A DNA stretch of 64,000 nucleotides from Sphingopyxis witflariensis (GCF_002205635.1 NZ_NISJ01000002.1:124001-188000); one strand, 5' to 3'; shown: positions 33,780-42,509, numbered from the stretch's first letter. Notes: generated by a model not told the origin, from the letters alone. Made by a program: numbers and translations.

Positions 33780-34199
33780 ATGAGCGACAAGCCCACCCTT
33801 CCAGACGGCTGGACCGGCGGCCCGCCCGACGCCGACGCGCTGTTCGCGATGGCCGAGGCGGCGTTGGAAACCATGCCTGCGGAGTTCCTGCCGCACATTC
33901 AGGGCGTGGTGATCGCGGTCGAGGAATTCGCCGACGACGAGGTTCTGAAATCGCTCGACATCGAGCATCCCTATGACCTCACCGGCCTGTACGAAGGCCG
34001 CCCGCTGACCGAGCGCAGCATCGACCAGAGCGGTGGCATGCCCGACCGCGTCACCCTCTATCGTGTCCCGATCCTCGTCGAATGGATCGAGACCGGCGAG
34101 CCACTCGGCGGACTGGTGCGCCATGTGCTGATCCACGAAATCGGCCATCATTTCGGCTTTTCGGACGATGACATGCACGCGCTGGAAGCGATGACGTGA
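33780..34199 (+). CDS. Zincin-like metallopeptidase family protein
   Basis: 139 residues from the ATG at 33780. The C-terminal [13 protein letters not shown] is the HExxH-type zinc site of the family (PF06262). The N-terminal half has [20 protein letters not shown] and [14 protein letters not shown], both typical. Short cytoplasmic proteins with unclear substrate. It overlaps the ccmA start (GTGA), so translation may be coupled. Confidence 0.9.
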   Translation: MSDKPTLPDGWTGGPPDADALFAMAEAALETMPAEFLPHIQGVVIAVEEFADDEVLKSLDIEHPYDLTGLYEGRPLTERSIDQSGGMPDRVTLYRVPILVEWIETGEPLGGLVRHVLIHEIGHHFGFSDDDMHALEAMT

Positions 34200-34807
34200 G
34201 CGCGCATCCGCGCGCAGGGGGCATGACGGCACTGCTGCGGCTCGACCGGGTGGCGTGCATTCGCGGCGACCGGCTTCTGTTCGAAAGTCTGTCGCTGACG
34301 CTGAACCGCGGTGATGCCTTGTGGCTGCGCGGACCCAATGGCACCGGCAAGTCGAGCCTGATCCGCGTCGCCGCCGGATTGCTGCGCGCCGCCGCAGGCA
34401 CAGTCGAGCGCTACGAACGTAGCGCGCTGATCGATGAGAATGCGGCGCTTGATACCGAACTGCCGCTGCGCCGCGCGCTTGATTTCTGGGCGCGGATCGA
34501 CACGGTCGACGGCCATAGCGTCGACCGCGCGATCGCCGAAATGGCGCTGGCGCCGCTCGCCGAAGTGCCCGTCGGCATGCTCTCGACCGGCCAGCGCAAG
34601 CGCGCCGCCATGGTGCGCGTCATCGCATCGGGTGCGCCGATCTGGCTGCTCGACGAGCCTGCCAACGGCATGGACGATGCGGCGCAGGCGCGGCTGGTCG
34701 CGGCGATCGCAAAGCATCGCGCCAATGGCGGTGCGGTGCTGCTCGCGTCGCATTTTCCGCTCGGACTGGGCGATCTGGCCGAACTCGATCTGGGGGCGCT
34801 GGCATGA
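34196..34807 (+). CDS. ccmA: Heme exporter ATP-binding protein CcmA
   Basis: 203 residues from a GTG overlapping the previous stop; an ATG at 34223 is an alternative start. Walker A GPNGTGKS at 46-53, signature MLSTGQRKRAAM, Walker B IWLLDEPANGMD, and the short length of CcmA. It energises the CcmAB(C) complex that releases holo-CcmE in cytochrome c maturation. ccmB is next, but the two are separated by an inserted palindromic repeat. Confidence 0.93.
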   Translation: MSAHPRAGGMTALLRLDRVACIRGDRLLFESLSLTLNRGDALWLRGPNGTGKSSLIRVAAGLLRAAAGTVERYERSALIDENAALDTELPLRRALDFWARIDTVDGHSVDRAIAEMALAPLAEVPVGMLSTGQRKRAAMVRVIASGAPIWLLDEPANGMDDAAQARLVAAIAKHRANGGAVLLASHFPLGLGDLAELDLGALA

Positions 34808-34822
34808 CCGAACTCCCACCTT

Positions 34823-34918
34823 CGTCATTGCGAGCGCAGCAAAGCAATCTCCAGCTATCGGCCTCACGCAAGGCCGCTAGCTGGAGATTGCCGCGTCGCT
34901 TCGCTCCTCACAATGACG
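34823..34918. repeat. Palindromic repeat, CGTCATTGCGAGCG type (copy 1), inside ccmAB
   Basis: CGTCATTGCGAGCGCAGCAA ... TTCGCTCCTCACAATGACG with inner inverted AGCAATCTCCAGC / GCTGGAGATTGC arms. A second copy is at 39090-39185. It fills most of the 121-bp space between ccmA and ccmB. This repeat class is known from several alphaproteobacteria and other bacteria. Confidence 0.9.
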
Positions 34919-34928
34919 GGGAAATGAA

Positions 34929-35576
34929 GTGACCGCGCTGATCGCTCTCTTCTGGCGCGACCTGCGCCGGGCGTGGGGCAGCGGCGCGCTGTGGCTGCCG
35001 GTGCTGTTCTTCCTGCTGGTCGCCACGGCCTTTCCTTTTGCGGTCGGCCCCGACGCGCCGTTGCTGGCACGGACCGGTGGCGGGATGATCTGGGTCGCGG
35101 CGTTGCTCGCGGCGCTCTTGCCGATCGACCGGCTGGTCCGCCCCGACCTCGATGCGGGGGTGCTCGACCGACTCGCGGTGCGCGGCATGCCCGACGAGGT
35201 GATCGCCGCGGTCAAGATCGGCGCTCACGCGATCGGCTTTGGCCTGCCGCTGCTGATCGCGCTGCTGCCCGCGGCGGCGCTGCTTGCGCAGGATATGGCG
35301 CGGGTGGAGATACTCGCGGCCGGCCTCGCCATCGCCATCCCTGCGCTCGCCTCGCTCGCGGTGCTGAGCGCGGCGCTGACCGCCAACCTCAAGGGCGGCA
35401 GCGCGATCGGCGGGCTGCTGATCCTGCCGCTCGCGGTACCGATGCTGATCTTCGGCGCCGGCATGCTCGACCCGTCAGGGCGCGGCGCGATGAAGCTGCT
35501 CGGTGCGACGAGTTTGCTGCTGACGGTGATCGGGCCATTCGCGGCGGGGGCGGCGCTCAGGGGCTTGCGCGAGTGA
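34929..35576 (+). CDS. ccmB: Heme exporter protein CcmB
   Basis: 215 residues from a GTG start. Six hydrophobic segments and the family motifs WRDLRRAWGSGALWLPVLFF and GGMIWVAALLAALLPIDRL. LDRLAVRGMPDEVIAAVKI is the conserved cytoplasmic loop. ccmC, which often follows, is absent; a VOC gene takes its place and overlaps the ccmB stop. Confidence 0.92.
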   Translation: MTALIALFWRDLRRAWGSGALWLPVLFFLLVATAFPFAVGPDAPLLARTGGGMIWVAALLAALLPIDRLVRPDLDAGVLDRLAVRGMPDEVIAAVKIGAHAIGFGLPLLIALLPAAALLAQDMARVEILAAGLAIAIPALASLAVLSAALTANLKGGSAIGGLLILPLAVPMLIFGAGMLDPSGRGAMKLLGATSLLLTVIGPFAAGAALRGLRE

Positions 35577-35989
35577 GCAGGGTGCGCCAGTCGCTCGCGC
35601 ATATCGCGCTGGTCGTCCGCGATTATGACGAGGCTATCGATTTCTACGTCGGCACCCTCGGCTTCACCCTCGTCGCCGATCAGGATCAGCCTGAACAGGA
35701 CAAGCGCTGGGTGCTCGTCGCCCCGCCGGGCAATCCCGATGGCGGTGCAACGATCCTGCTCGCCCGCGCAAGCAATGCCGAACAGGCGAAATTCATCGGC
35801 GACCAGGCGGGCGGGCGCGTCTTCCTGTTCCTGCAAACCGACGACTTCCAGCGCGACTATCAGCGTCTGCTCGACCGGGGCGTGCGGATCGAACGCGAGC
35901 CGATTGAGGCCGATTATGGCACCGTCGCGGTGTTCCTCGACCTTTATGGCAACAAATGGGATCTGATCGAGTTTCGCCGGCGGGAATGA
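35573..35989 (+). CDS. VOC family (glyoxalase-like) protein
   Basis: 138 residues from a GTG that overlaps the ccmB stop (GTGA). A single vicinal-oxygen-chelate domain of two beta-alpha-beta-beta-beta units: HIALVVRDYDEAIDFYVGTL with metal His at the start, VFLFLQTDDFQRDYQRLL, and YGTVAVFLDLYGNKWDLIEF at the end with a Glu ligand. Exact reaction unknown. Probably translated with ccmAB. Confidence 0.88.
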   Translation: MSRVRQSLAHIALVVRDYDEAIDFYVGTLGFTLVADQDQPEQDKRWVLVAPPGNPDGGATILLARASNAEQAKFIGDQAGGRVFLFLQTDDFQRDYQRLLDRGVRIEREPIEADYGTVAVFLDLYGNKWDLIEFRRRE

Positions 35990-36011
35990 CGGCGACGGCC
36001 GGAACCGGACA

Positions 36012-36428
36012 TTAGTGGAGCGCGGTCGAACGGTCGGTTGCGGCTCCAATTGGCATGCCATTCAATTCATCGCCTTGTGCGATTGAACAAAAATATCCGC
36101 CCCAGTAACTTGAAGCTTCTCGTGACTTGAAGATAGTCACCGACACCTCAACTGTCGTCGATACCGCTTTGCAGCGTCCTATGCTGGAGGCCTTTTCGTC
36201 AGAATGGACCAGCTTAATTCCCTTCTCGGGAAAGAGGCAGGCATGCGCGTCCCGCAACTGGGGAGAATGGCGTCTATCGCGCGCCTTCATCCACCCCGAA
36301 TCCCAACAATCCAGACCCGCCGTCCCCCTTGCCAATAGACCCTTTGATTGTTCAATTCCTTCTTCGGGCCAGTTCTGGGTGCAAGCTGCCGCCAAAGCGA
36401 AGGTAGTCAACGTGAGCAATTTTCGCAT
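36012..36428 (-). CDS. Hypothetical small lipoprotein, upstream region disrupted by an IS element
   Basis: 138 residues. Signal with lipobox-like end (LTTFALAAACTQN) at the N-terminus, several Cys and a compact C-terminal part. No family recognised. The left end of the IS5-type element is 12 bp upstream of the ATG and no ribosome site is visible, so the promoter and probably the native leader have been displaced. It may not be expressed, or its true start may have been lost. Confidence 0.55.
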   Translation of the reverse strand: MRKLLTLTTFALAAACTQNWPEEGIEQSKGLLARGTAGLDCWDSGWMKARDRRHSPQLRDAHACLFPEKGIKLVHSDEKASSIGRCKAVSTTVEVSVTIFKSREASSYWGGYFCSIAQGDELNGMPIGAATDRSTALH

Positions 36429-36437
36429 CGCAGTAGG

Positions 36438-36893
36438 CTAGGCCGTGTTGACAAAAGACTTCAGCCATAGGCGCGTAGCGGCGAGGTTGAGGAAGCTCTC
36501 GAACGAGAGCAGGGTTTTGTCATAGCGGGTTGCGATGCGTCGTTGCTGTTTGAGTTTGCCGAACATGCGCTCGACGCGGTTTCGGTCCTTGTAGCGGCGA
36601 TAGTCGGGATGCTCTGGCACCTTGCGGTTCGAGCGAGGCGGGATGATCGGCAGGATGCCCCGGGTCAGCAGGCTTTCCCGGAAGTGATCACCATCATAAC
36701 CCTTGTCCGCGAGCAGCGCCTTGGGCGTGGCGGCGGGGATCGCCATCAGCGGTTCGGCAGCGGTGTAATCGGAAGCCTCGCCGCCGGTGAGGATGAAGCC
36801 GACAGGCAGTCCTTGATTGTCGCAGCGGGCGTGGATTTTGCTCGTAAAGCCGCCGCGTGATCGACCAAGAGCGTTCGCACAAGCCCCCCTTTT
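36438..36893 (-). CDS. IS5-family transposase, OrfB (C-terminal part, reached by -1 frameshift)
   Basis: Coding is meaningful only from the slippery run onward. It reads LGRSRGGFTSKIHARCDNQG, then LLADKGYDGDHFRE (second catalytic Asp) and KDRNRVERMFGKLKQQRRIA (catalytic Glu). The open frame upstream of 36893 is the shadow of OrfA. The stop lies at the outer edge of the left inverted repeat, overlapping it. With OrfA a full DDE transposase results if frameshifting occurs. Confidence 0.85.
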   Translation of the reverse strand, partial: KRGACANALGRSRGGFTSKIHARCDNQGLPVGFILTGGEASDYTAAEPLMAIPAATPKALLADKGYDGDHFRESLLTRGILPIIPPRSNRKVPEHPDYRRYKDRNRVERMFGKLKQQRRIATRYDKTLLSFESFLNLAATRLWLKSFVNTA

Positions 36894-37289
36894 CCGCCCG
36901 CTGCCGAGACATGGCCGCGAACGCTGGTGCTGTCGATCATGTGTTGCCAGTCGTCGGTCAGACCCAGATCGACCAGTGTTTGCAGCAGGGCATCCCAGAC
37001 ACCCTGTTCGGCCCAGCGACGGAAGCGCACATAGACCGAGTTCCACTTGCCGTAGCGCTCGTGCATGTCGCGCCAGGGGCAGCCGACCCGCAGCACGTGA
37101 AGCATTCCATTGAGGAAGCGCCGGTTATCGCCCGCCGGCCGCGCCCAGCGACCGCGCTCAGGCGGCAGTAGCGGCCCGATCAGATCCCACTCCGCGTCCG
37201 ACAAATCCCCGCGACCCATGACTGCCCCTCAAAAAGCAGTCTTGAATCAGAACAAGGCGGGTTTGGGAATCCCTTTTGTCAACACGGCC
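36441..37289 (-). mobile_element. IS5-family insertion sequence (IS427-like group), 849 bp
   Basis: Terminal inverted repeats of 17 bp, perfect: GGCCGTGTTGACAAAAG at 36441-36457 and CTTTTGTCAACACGGCC at 37273-37289. TA flanks both ends (36439-36440 and 37290-37291), the short target duplication expected. It encodes a two-frame DDE transposase with a slippery run at 36884-36893. It lies between rplA and the lipoprotein gene. Confidence 0.95.
36746..37219 (-). CDS. IS5-family transposase, OrfA (N-terminal part)
   Basis: 157 residues. Starts MGRGDLSDAEWDLIGPLLPP, then RRFLNGMLHVLRVGCPWRDM and WNSVYVRFRRWAEQGVWD, the usual N-terminal domain of these enzymes. MIDSTSVRGH provides the first catalytic Asp. 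After the A4G6 run at 36893-36884 (minus strand) this frame continues into unrelated sequence and stops. A -1 shift there joins it to OrfB. Confidence 0.9.
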   Translation of the reverse strand: MGRGDLSDAEWDLIGPLLPPERGRWARPAGDNRRFLNGMLHVLRVGCPWRDMHERYGKWNSVYVRFRRWAEQGVWDALLQTLVDLGLTDDWQHMIDSTSVRGHVSAAGGKGGLVRTLLVDHAAALRAKSTPAATIKDCLSASSSPAARLPITPLPNR

Positions 37290-37337
37290 TAGTCTTCCAA
37301 ATGTCCGCTTGCCACCCCAATTCAGACATTCCCACTT

Positions 37338-37411
37338 CGTCATCCCGGACTTGATCCGGGATCCATGGCCGCCCTCGCCTTCTGGACCCCGGATCAAGTC
37401 CGGGGTGACGA
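37338..37411. repeat. Palindromic repeat, CCCGGACTTGATCCGGG type (copy 2)
   Basis: CGTCATCCCGGACTTGATCC ... GGATCAAGTCCGGGGTGACGA, with the arms facing inward. It is 49 bp beyond the right end of the IS element. Same family as 29635-29708. The rest of 37290-37730 shows no gene or other structure that I can support. Confidence 0.88.
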
Positions 37412-37730
37412 GGGTTGAGAAGCTGTGGCGACTTTGCACCCCAAAGCCGGCATCGCCTTCAAATAAGCCTTTCCTACATTATCCGACCGTGCCAGCCTTC
37501 ATCCGGCTCTTTCATTTGGTGGATAGAAACGGTTGCTGCCCGGCTTGCCAGTGCGCCCACGGCGAGGTGCGCCGGGGGACCCAGCAAAGCGCGACGTCCA
37601 AATTGGGGCCGCACAAGGCTGAACTTTACTGAACTTTGGAATATCATGCGGTCCTTGCGCAGCCGGAGCCCGGATCCAGCTTGGGGCGATGAAGATGGCC
37701 ATGGGGTTCGCGCGCCCGACCCGCCCATAA

Positions 37731-37762
37731 GAAAAGGGCCGGAGTTTCCCCCGGCCCTTCCC
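37731..37762 (-). terminator. Terminator after rplA
   Basis: On the minus strand, AAGGGCCGGGGG and CTCCGGCCCTT form the stem, followed by TTTCTTATG. It is 20 bp after the rplA stop. Confidence 0.8.
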
Positions 37763-37781
37763 TAAATCAGTCTGATCGAAA

Positions 37782-38480
37782 TCAGGCGCCGGTGACGTCG
37801 GTCGTGTCGACCTTCACACCCGGGCCCATCGACGACGACAGTGCGATCTTGCGGACATATTTGCCCTTCGCGCCAGCCGGCTTCGACTTGACGATCGCAT
37901 CGACGAAAGCGTCGAAGTTCTGGCGAAGCTTTTCTTCACCGAACGACAGCTTGCCGAGGCCAGCGTGGATGATACCGGCCTTTTCGACGCGGAATTCGAT
38001 CTGACCGCCCTTGGCGGCCTTCACGGCTTCGGCGACGTTCGGGGTCACGGTGCCCAGCTTCGGGTTCGGCATCAGGCCCTTCGGACCCAGCGTCTTGCCG
38101 AGGCGGCCGACGATGCCCATCATGTCCGGCGTCGCAATGACGCGGCCATAGTCGAGGTTACCCGCGAGCATGTCTTCCATCAGGTCTTCGGCACCAACCT
38201 TGTCGGCGCCGGCGGCCAGAGCCTTTTCGGCATTGTCGCCGCGTGCGAACACGGCAACCTTGACGTCCTTGCCGGTACCGGCGGGCAGCGTCACGACGCC
38301 GCGGACCATCTGGTCGGCGTGGCGCGGATCGACACCCAGGTTGATCGCGACTTCGAGCGATTCGTCGAACTTGGCCGAGGCCAGTTCGCGGATCGTCTTG
38401 ATCGCTTCGTCGACAGCGTGAAGCTTCAGCGCGTCAACCTTGCCCTCGAGGGCCTTGAGCTTCTTGGTCAGCTTTGCCAT
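37782..38480 (-). CDS. rplA: 50S ribosomal protein L1
   Basis: 232 residues. Conserved L1 segments are [21 protein letters not shown] near the N-terminus and [19 protein letters not shown] in the second domain. L1 forms the ribosomal stalk by the E site and represses its own operon in E. coli. Four bases after rplK on the same strand. A terminator follows at once, so rplJL are not co-transcribed. Confidence 0.99.
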   Translation of the reverse strand: MAKLTKKLKALEGKVDALKLHAVDEAIKTIRELASAKFDESLEVAINLGVDPRHADQMVRGVVTLPAGTGKDVKVAVFARGDNAEKALAAGADKVGAEDLMEDMLAGNLDYGRVIATPDMMGIVGRLGKTLGPKGLMPNPKLGTVTPNVAEAVKAAKGGQIEFRVEKAGIIHAGLGKLSFGEEKLRQNFDAFVDAIVKSKPAGAKGKYVRKIALSSSMGPGVKVDTTDVTGA

Positions 38481-38484
38481 CGGT

Positions 38485-38916
38485 TCAGCCCTCCGTTACT
38501 TCGAGGCCCATCGAGCGGGCGCTGCCTTCGATGATCTTCGTCGCCTGTTCGATGTCGTTGGCGTTCAGATCCTTCATCTTGATCTGGGCGATTTCGGCGA
38601 GCTGCGAGCGCGCGATCTTGCCACCGCTGATCTTGCCGGGCTCCTTCGAACCCGACTTCAGGTTCGCGGCCTTCTTGATCAGATACGTCGCCGGAGGCGT
38701 CTTGGTGACGAAGGTGAAGCTCTTGTCGGCGAAGACGGTGATGATGGTCGGGGTAGGCGTACCCTTTTCCATTTCGCCGGTCGCAGCGTTGAACGCCTTG
38801 CAGAATTCCATGATGTTCACGCCACGCTGGCCGAGTGCCGGCCCGAGCGGCGGCGAGGGGTTTGCGGTCCCTGCCGGAACTTGCAGCTTGATATAGCCGC
38901 TAATCTTCTTGGCCAT
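38485..38916 (-). CDS. rplK: 50S ribosomal protein L11
   Basis: 143 residues. Typical start [20 protein letters not shown] and the [20 protein letters not shown] motif of the N-terminal domain that binds thiostrepton and RelA-linked factors; C-terminal RNA-binding end. A palindromic repeat and tesB lie between it and nusG, which is normally adjacent. Confidence 0.99.
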   Translation of the reverse strand: MAKKISGYIKLQVPAGTANPSPPLGPALGQRGVNIMEFCKAFNAATGEMEKGTPTPTIITVFADKSFTFVTKTPPATYLIKKAANLKSGSKEPGKISGGKIARSQLAEIAQIKMKDLNANDIEQATKIIEGSARSMGLEVTEG

Positions 38917-39089
38917 GATAGCCTCCTTTCAATCTATTGGTCCGCCCTTGCGGGTGAACCTCAAAATAAGCGGTCGAACAGAAGGGCATCACCCCTTCCT
39001 CCCGCGCGGAATCACACCCGTATCTGATGCGAAGCGGCGCCGTTAGCCGGTGCAGCCGAAAAAAGCAAGGGAGGCAGTCGGTCTCACCG

Positions 39090-39185
39090 CGTCATTGCGA
39101 GCGCAGCGAAGCAATCTCCAGCGCTCGGCCCGGCGCAAGGCCGAAAGCTGGAGATTGCTTCGTCGCTTCACTCCTCGCAATGACG
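39090..39185. repeat. Palindromic repeat, CGTCATTGCGAGCG type (copy 2), between rplK and tesB
   Basis: CGTCATTGCGAGCGCAGCGA ... TTCACTCCTCGCAATGACG with inner GCAATCTCCAGC / GCTGGAGATTGC arms. Closely similar to 34823-34918. Probably inert, though it could act as a processing site in the tesB-rplK gap. Confidence 0.9.
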
Positions 39186-39209
39186 AGGGCTTGGAGCGAC
39201 GGCGCGACC

Positions 39210-40139
39210 TCAGGCCGGCGGCGTGATGCGGACAAGCCCCTCTTGTACCGCGGAGGCAATCAGCGTGCCGTCCTGACGGTAAATCAGCCCGCGGTTGATG
39301 CCCCGCGCGCCGCCGGTCCAGTCGCTGTCCATGACATAGACGAACCATTCATCAACGCGCACGTCGCCATGAAACCACATCGCATGATCGAGGCTGGTCG
39401 AAAACAGCCCCGGCGTCGTCCAGGTGATACCGTGCGGCAGCATCGCCGATGACAGCAATCCCATATCCGACGCAAAGGCCAGGAAAGCGCGATGGATCAA
39501 CTGATCGTCGCCGATCGGCGCCGCGACCCGGAACCATTGATAATGCTGGGTCGCCTTTGCCGACGCGGGCGGGCGATAGCTGCGCATTTCGAACGGCCGA
39601 CGCCGCGCCATATAGGCGAACCGCTCGTCGGATATGCTGGGGTCGGCGGCGAGCGTGTCGGTGAAGTCCACACATTCCTCGGGCGGCAACAGGTCGGGCA
39701 TCGACACTTGATGCGACAGCCCCTCTGTCGGCAGCTGGAACGAAGCGGTGAGGTTGAAGATCACCTTGTCGTCCTGACGCACGACGACGCGGCGGTTGGA
39801 AAAACTGCGCCCGTCAAAGTCGCGGTGGACGCGAAAATGCAGCGGCTTCGTCTCATCGCCACCGCGCAGGAAATAGGCGTGCAGCGAATGAACATGCTTA
39901 TCGGGATCGACGGTACGCGCCGCCGCAACCATCGCCTGCGCGATCACCTGACCGCCGAAGATGCGATCGCGCGCGGTCGTCGCAAGCGCCGGAAAGTCGA
40001 ACTCGTCGGGAGCCCCCGCAGGTTCGAGATCGAACAGCCGTGACACCGCGCCGACGACTTTTCCGGGCGCAACGCTGTCGTTGATCGCGCGGGCGCGTTC
40101 GATGCGGGCCTGAATTTCTTCTGGAGTCAGCGCAGTCAC
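39210..40139 (-). CDS. tesB: Acyl-CoA thioesterase II (TesB family)
   Basis: 309 residues from a GTG at 40139. An ATG nine codons upstream falls in the end of a palindromic repeat, so the GTG, with AGGGGG about 12 bases upstream, is preferred. Double hot-dog protein with [17 protein letters not shown] and [16 protein letters not shown] in the first half and the catalytic SLDHAMWFH in the second. Hydrolyses acyl-CoA thioesters. It sits between nusG and rplK, breaking the usual cluster. Confidence 0.93.
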   Translation of the reverse strand: MTALTPEEIQARIERARAINDSVAPGKVVGAVSRLFDLEPAGAPDEFDFPALATTARDRIFGGQVIAQAMVAAARTVDPDKHVHSLHAYFLRGGDETKPLHFRVHRDFDGRSFSNRRVVVRQDDKVIFNLTASFQLPTEGLSHQVSMPDLLPPEECVDFTDTLAADPSISDERFAYMARRRPFEMRSYRPPASAKATQHYQWFRVAAPIGDDQLIHRAFLAFASDMGLLSSAMLPHGITWTTPGLFSTSLDHAMWFHGDVRVDEWFVYVMDSDWTGGARGINRGLIYRQDGTLIASAVQEGLVRITPPA

Positions 40140-40160
40140 GATGTCGGCTTGCCCCCTTTT

Positions 40161-40235
40161 CGTCATCCCGGCGAAAGCCGCGATCGCTGGCGGATCTGGA
40201 GACCGCCCGCAGCCCCAGCTTTCGCTGGGGCGACG
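40161..40235. repeat. Palindromic repeat, CGTCATCCCGGCGAAAGCC type, between nusG and tesB
   Basis: CGTCATCCCGGCGAAAGCCG at one end and CAGCTTTCGCTGGGGCGACG at the other, inverted with a few mismatches. A third repeat family of the window. It begins four bases after the nusG stop codon. Confidence 0.8.
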
Positions 40236-40239
40236 TTCA

Positions 40240-40776
40240 TTATTTCATGCGCTCGACCTGCTCGAAGTCGAGTTCGACCGGCGTCGCACGACCGAAGATC
40301 GAGACGCTGACCTTGACGCGTGCCTTTTCGAAATCGAGTTCCTCGACCAACCCGTTGAAGCTGGCGAAGGGACCGTCGAGCACCTTGACCTGATCGCCGA
40401 TTTCGTAATCGACGCGGATTTCCTGCTTCGGACGGGCCGCAGCCTCTTCCTTGCTGTTGAGGATGCGCGCGGCTTCAGCTTCACTGATCGCCTGCGGCTT
40501 GCCCATCGAACCGAGGAAGCCCGTGACCTTCGGCGTGTTCTTCACAAGGTGATAAACATCGTCGGTCATCGTCAGCTTGGCGAGGACGTAACCGGGGAAG
40601 AATTTGCGTTCGGCCTGAACCTTTTTGCCGCGCTTCACCTCGGTCACCGTCTCGACGGGCACTTCGACCGCTTCGACGAGCTGGGTCAGCCCCATGCGCT
40701 CAGCCTCGGCGAGCACCGAATCGCGCACCTTGTTCTCGAAACCCGAATAGGCGTGAATGATGTACCAGCGCGCCAT
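40240..40776 (-). CDS. nusG: Transcription termination/antitermination protein NusG
   Basis: 178 residues. NGN domain begins [20 protein letters not shown], with [22 protein letters not shown], and the C-terminal KOW motif is [21 protein letters not shown]. Binds RNA polymerase, Rho and S10. Follows secE by 34 bp, as is usual. Confidence 0.99.
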   Translation of the reverse strand: MARWYIIHAYSGFENKVRDSVLAEAERMGLTQLVEAVEVPVETVTEVKRGKKVQAERKFFPGYVLAKLTMTDDVYHLVKNTPKVTGFLGSMGKPQAISEAEAARILNSKEEAAARPKQEIRVDYEIGDQVKVLDGPFASFNGLVEELDFEKARVKVSVSIFGRATPVELDFEQVERMK

Positions 40777-40810
40777 AGCTATGCCTGTCCTGTCTGAATT
40801 GTCGCGCTGA

Positions 40811-41008
40811 TCAGCGCGCGAGCGACGTCAGCCAGCTGACGATCGCGTTGAAAACCGTGTCGATGCCGAGGAAGAACATCGAAAGGATCGTGGTCATGAT
40901 CAGCACCAGAATCGTCGTCTGCACGGTCTCGCGACCCGTGGGCCAAACGATCTTGCCGGCTTCGGTCTTCACCTGGTTGACGAATTCGCCGATGCTGGTC
41001 TTGGCCAT
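40811..41008 (-). CDS. secE: Preprotein translocase subunit SecE
   Basis: 65 residues from the ATG at 41008 (an ATG ten codons upstream is less likely), with AGGACAGGACG upstream. Amphipathic N-terminus (EFVNQVKTEAGKIVWPTGRE, the conserved KIxWP) and one C-terminal membrane span. Small single-span SecE, as in other alphaproteobacteria; partner of SecY and SecG. Confidence 0.98.
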   Translation of the reverse strand: MAKTSIGEFVNQVKTEAGKIVWPTGRETVQTTILVLIMTTILSMFFLGIDTVFNAIVSWLTSLAR

Positions 41009-41192
41009 GTCGTTCGTCCTGTCCTCGTAAGCGTTCAATAATCGATCAGATGGGTCACCACCCGCCGCGCGTCAAGCGTGCTTCGGGCAATAGTCCGCCC
41101 ACCCTCCCCGAGCAGGTCGGCGAAAGGCGGAAGGAAAACGGCGCATCTGTCCGAATGGGCGGCCTTTACTTGGGCGGCGCGGTGATTGCAAG

Positions 41193-42509
41193 TCAAAGGC
41201 GGGCCGCGGCGTGCGGCATGTGCCGCCGCATCGCGATGAGCAGGCCCATCATGATCACCCAGGCGGTGGTCGGCAGCAGCGCGAACAGCAAATGGAGTTC
41301 GCGAGCCGACACTTCGCCATTCTTCGGATCGAAGCCGACAAGATCGAGCAACGCATAGCTGACCGCGATCGCGGCCGCGACGCCGAACTTTTGCATCAGG
41401 TTCAAAAGCGCGAAAAGAAAGGCCGAGCGATTGCGCCCGCACCGCGCCGCATCGCGCGGAATCAGGTCAGCGAGCATCGAGTAAATGAAGAGCAGCCCGA
41501 CGAACCCCGTCCCCAGCATCAACGAAAATCCGGCCGCCTGTGCAAAGCCGCGCGGCTGCTGCGCCAGCGTCGCGACCAACAGTACAGAGATCAGCAAACC
41601 CATCGCGATCATCATCAGCGGCTTGCCATAGCGCCGCGCGAGCCAGGTCCACACAGGCGAGGCGATCGCCCCGCCGATGAAGCTTGCGAACAGCAGCAAC
41701 GCACTTTGCGTATCGAGGCCGAGCACCGCGGCGGCGAAGAAGATGAAAAGCGACGTCAGCGCCCCAAAGGCAAAGCTGTTGAGGAATTGCACGCCGAGCA
41801 ACAGCATCAGCGGCGGGAAGGACAGCGAGGCGCGAATCTCCTGCCGCCAGCCGATGCCCGGCGCGGCAATCACCGGGCGCGGCGGCACGCGGCGGATCGC
41901 GAACAGCGCGACGGGCGCCATGACCAGAAAGATGCTGGCATAGGCCATGATCCGCCCCTGAAGACTGATGTCGGGCATCAGAAATTGTGCGGCAGCGGGC
42001 GCCGCGAAGGCCGTAATCAGCGCGATCTTCGAAAACCAGTCGCGCGCACCATAGAGCAAGGCGCTTTCAGCGGGGGTCCGCACCAGCGCCGAGCCCCACG
42101 ACAGCTGTGCGACATCGTAAAGGCTGAAGCTCGAATAAAAGAGGATCATCACGACGAACAGCGCTGCAAAGGGCAGCCGGTCACCGACCGTCACGATGAC
42201 AAGAAGGAGGAGCAGCAACGGCAGAAGCGCGCGCAGCATCCAGCGCCGGTGCGCGCCGATCTCCGTCCCCACCCGGTCGATCATCGTCCCGATCAAGGGG
42301 TCAACGACGCCGTCCCAGATGGTCGTGAACGAAAAGAGCAGCCCGACCAGCGCGACCGCGATCACCCCGCCATCGGCGATATAGGGCGGCAGATAGACGC
42401 TGAACGGCAGGCCGAGAATCACCGTAGGCCCCGCCGTTGCCGCGTAGGCCGCCACGGTGCGCGGCCGCAAAGCCGGGGGTTCGGCCAATGACGGGACGGT
42501 GTTGGCCAA
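41193..42509 (-). CDS. MFS transporter, glycoside-pentoside-hexuronide (MelB-like) type
   Basis: 438 residues, 12 spans. It follows the GPH/MelB pattern: SFTTIWDGVVDPLIGTMIDR with the conserved Asp pair in the second span, IGAHRRWML after it, and QKFGVAAAIAVSYALLDLVGF late in the protein. Sugar or other solute symport is expected; substrate unknown. It lies between secE and nuoA. Confidence 0.88.
   Translation of the reverse strand: MANTVPSLAEPPALRPRTVAAYAATAGPTVILGLPFSVYLPPYIADGGVIAVALVGLLFSFTTIWDGVVDPLIGTMIDRVGTEIGAHRRWMLRALLPLLLLLLVIVTVGDRLPFAALFVVMILFYSSFSLYDVAQLSWGSALVRTPAESALLYGARDWFSKIALITAFAAPAAAQFLMPDISLQGRIMAYASIFLVMAPVALFAIRRVPPRPVIAAPGIGWRQEIRASLSFPPLMLLLGVQFLNSFAFGALTSLFIFFAAAVLGLDTQSALLLFASFIGGAIASPVWTWLARRYGKPLMMIAMGLLISVLLVATLAQQPRGFAQAAGFSLMLGTGFVGLLFIYSMLADLIPRDAARCGRNRSAFLFALLNLMQKFGVAAAIAVSYALLDLVGFDPKNGEVSARELHLLFALLPTTAWVIMMGLLIAMRRHMPHAAARL

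Noticed and set aside
37276-37765. Several open frames of 60-118 codons between the IS element and rplA
   Set aside because: They cross a palindromic repeat and the rplA terminator, and none shows protein-like features or a ribosome site.
34823-39185. CRISPR-like interpretation of the repeated palindromes
   Set aside because: The copies are few, far apart and internally palindromic, with no regular spacers or cas genes.
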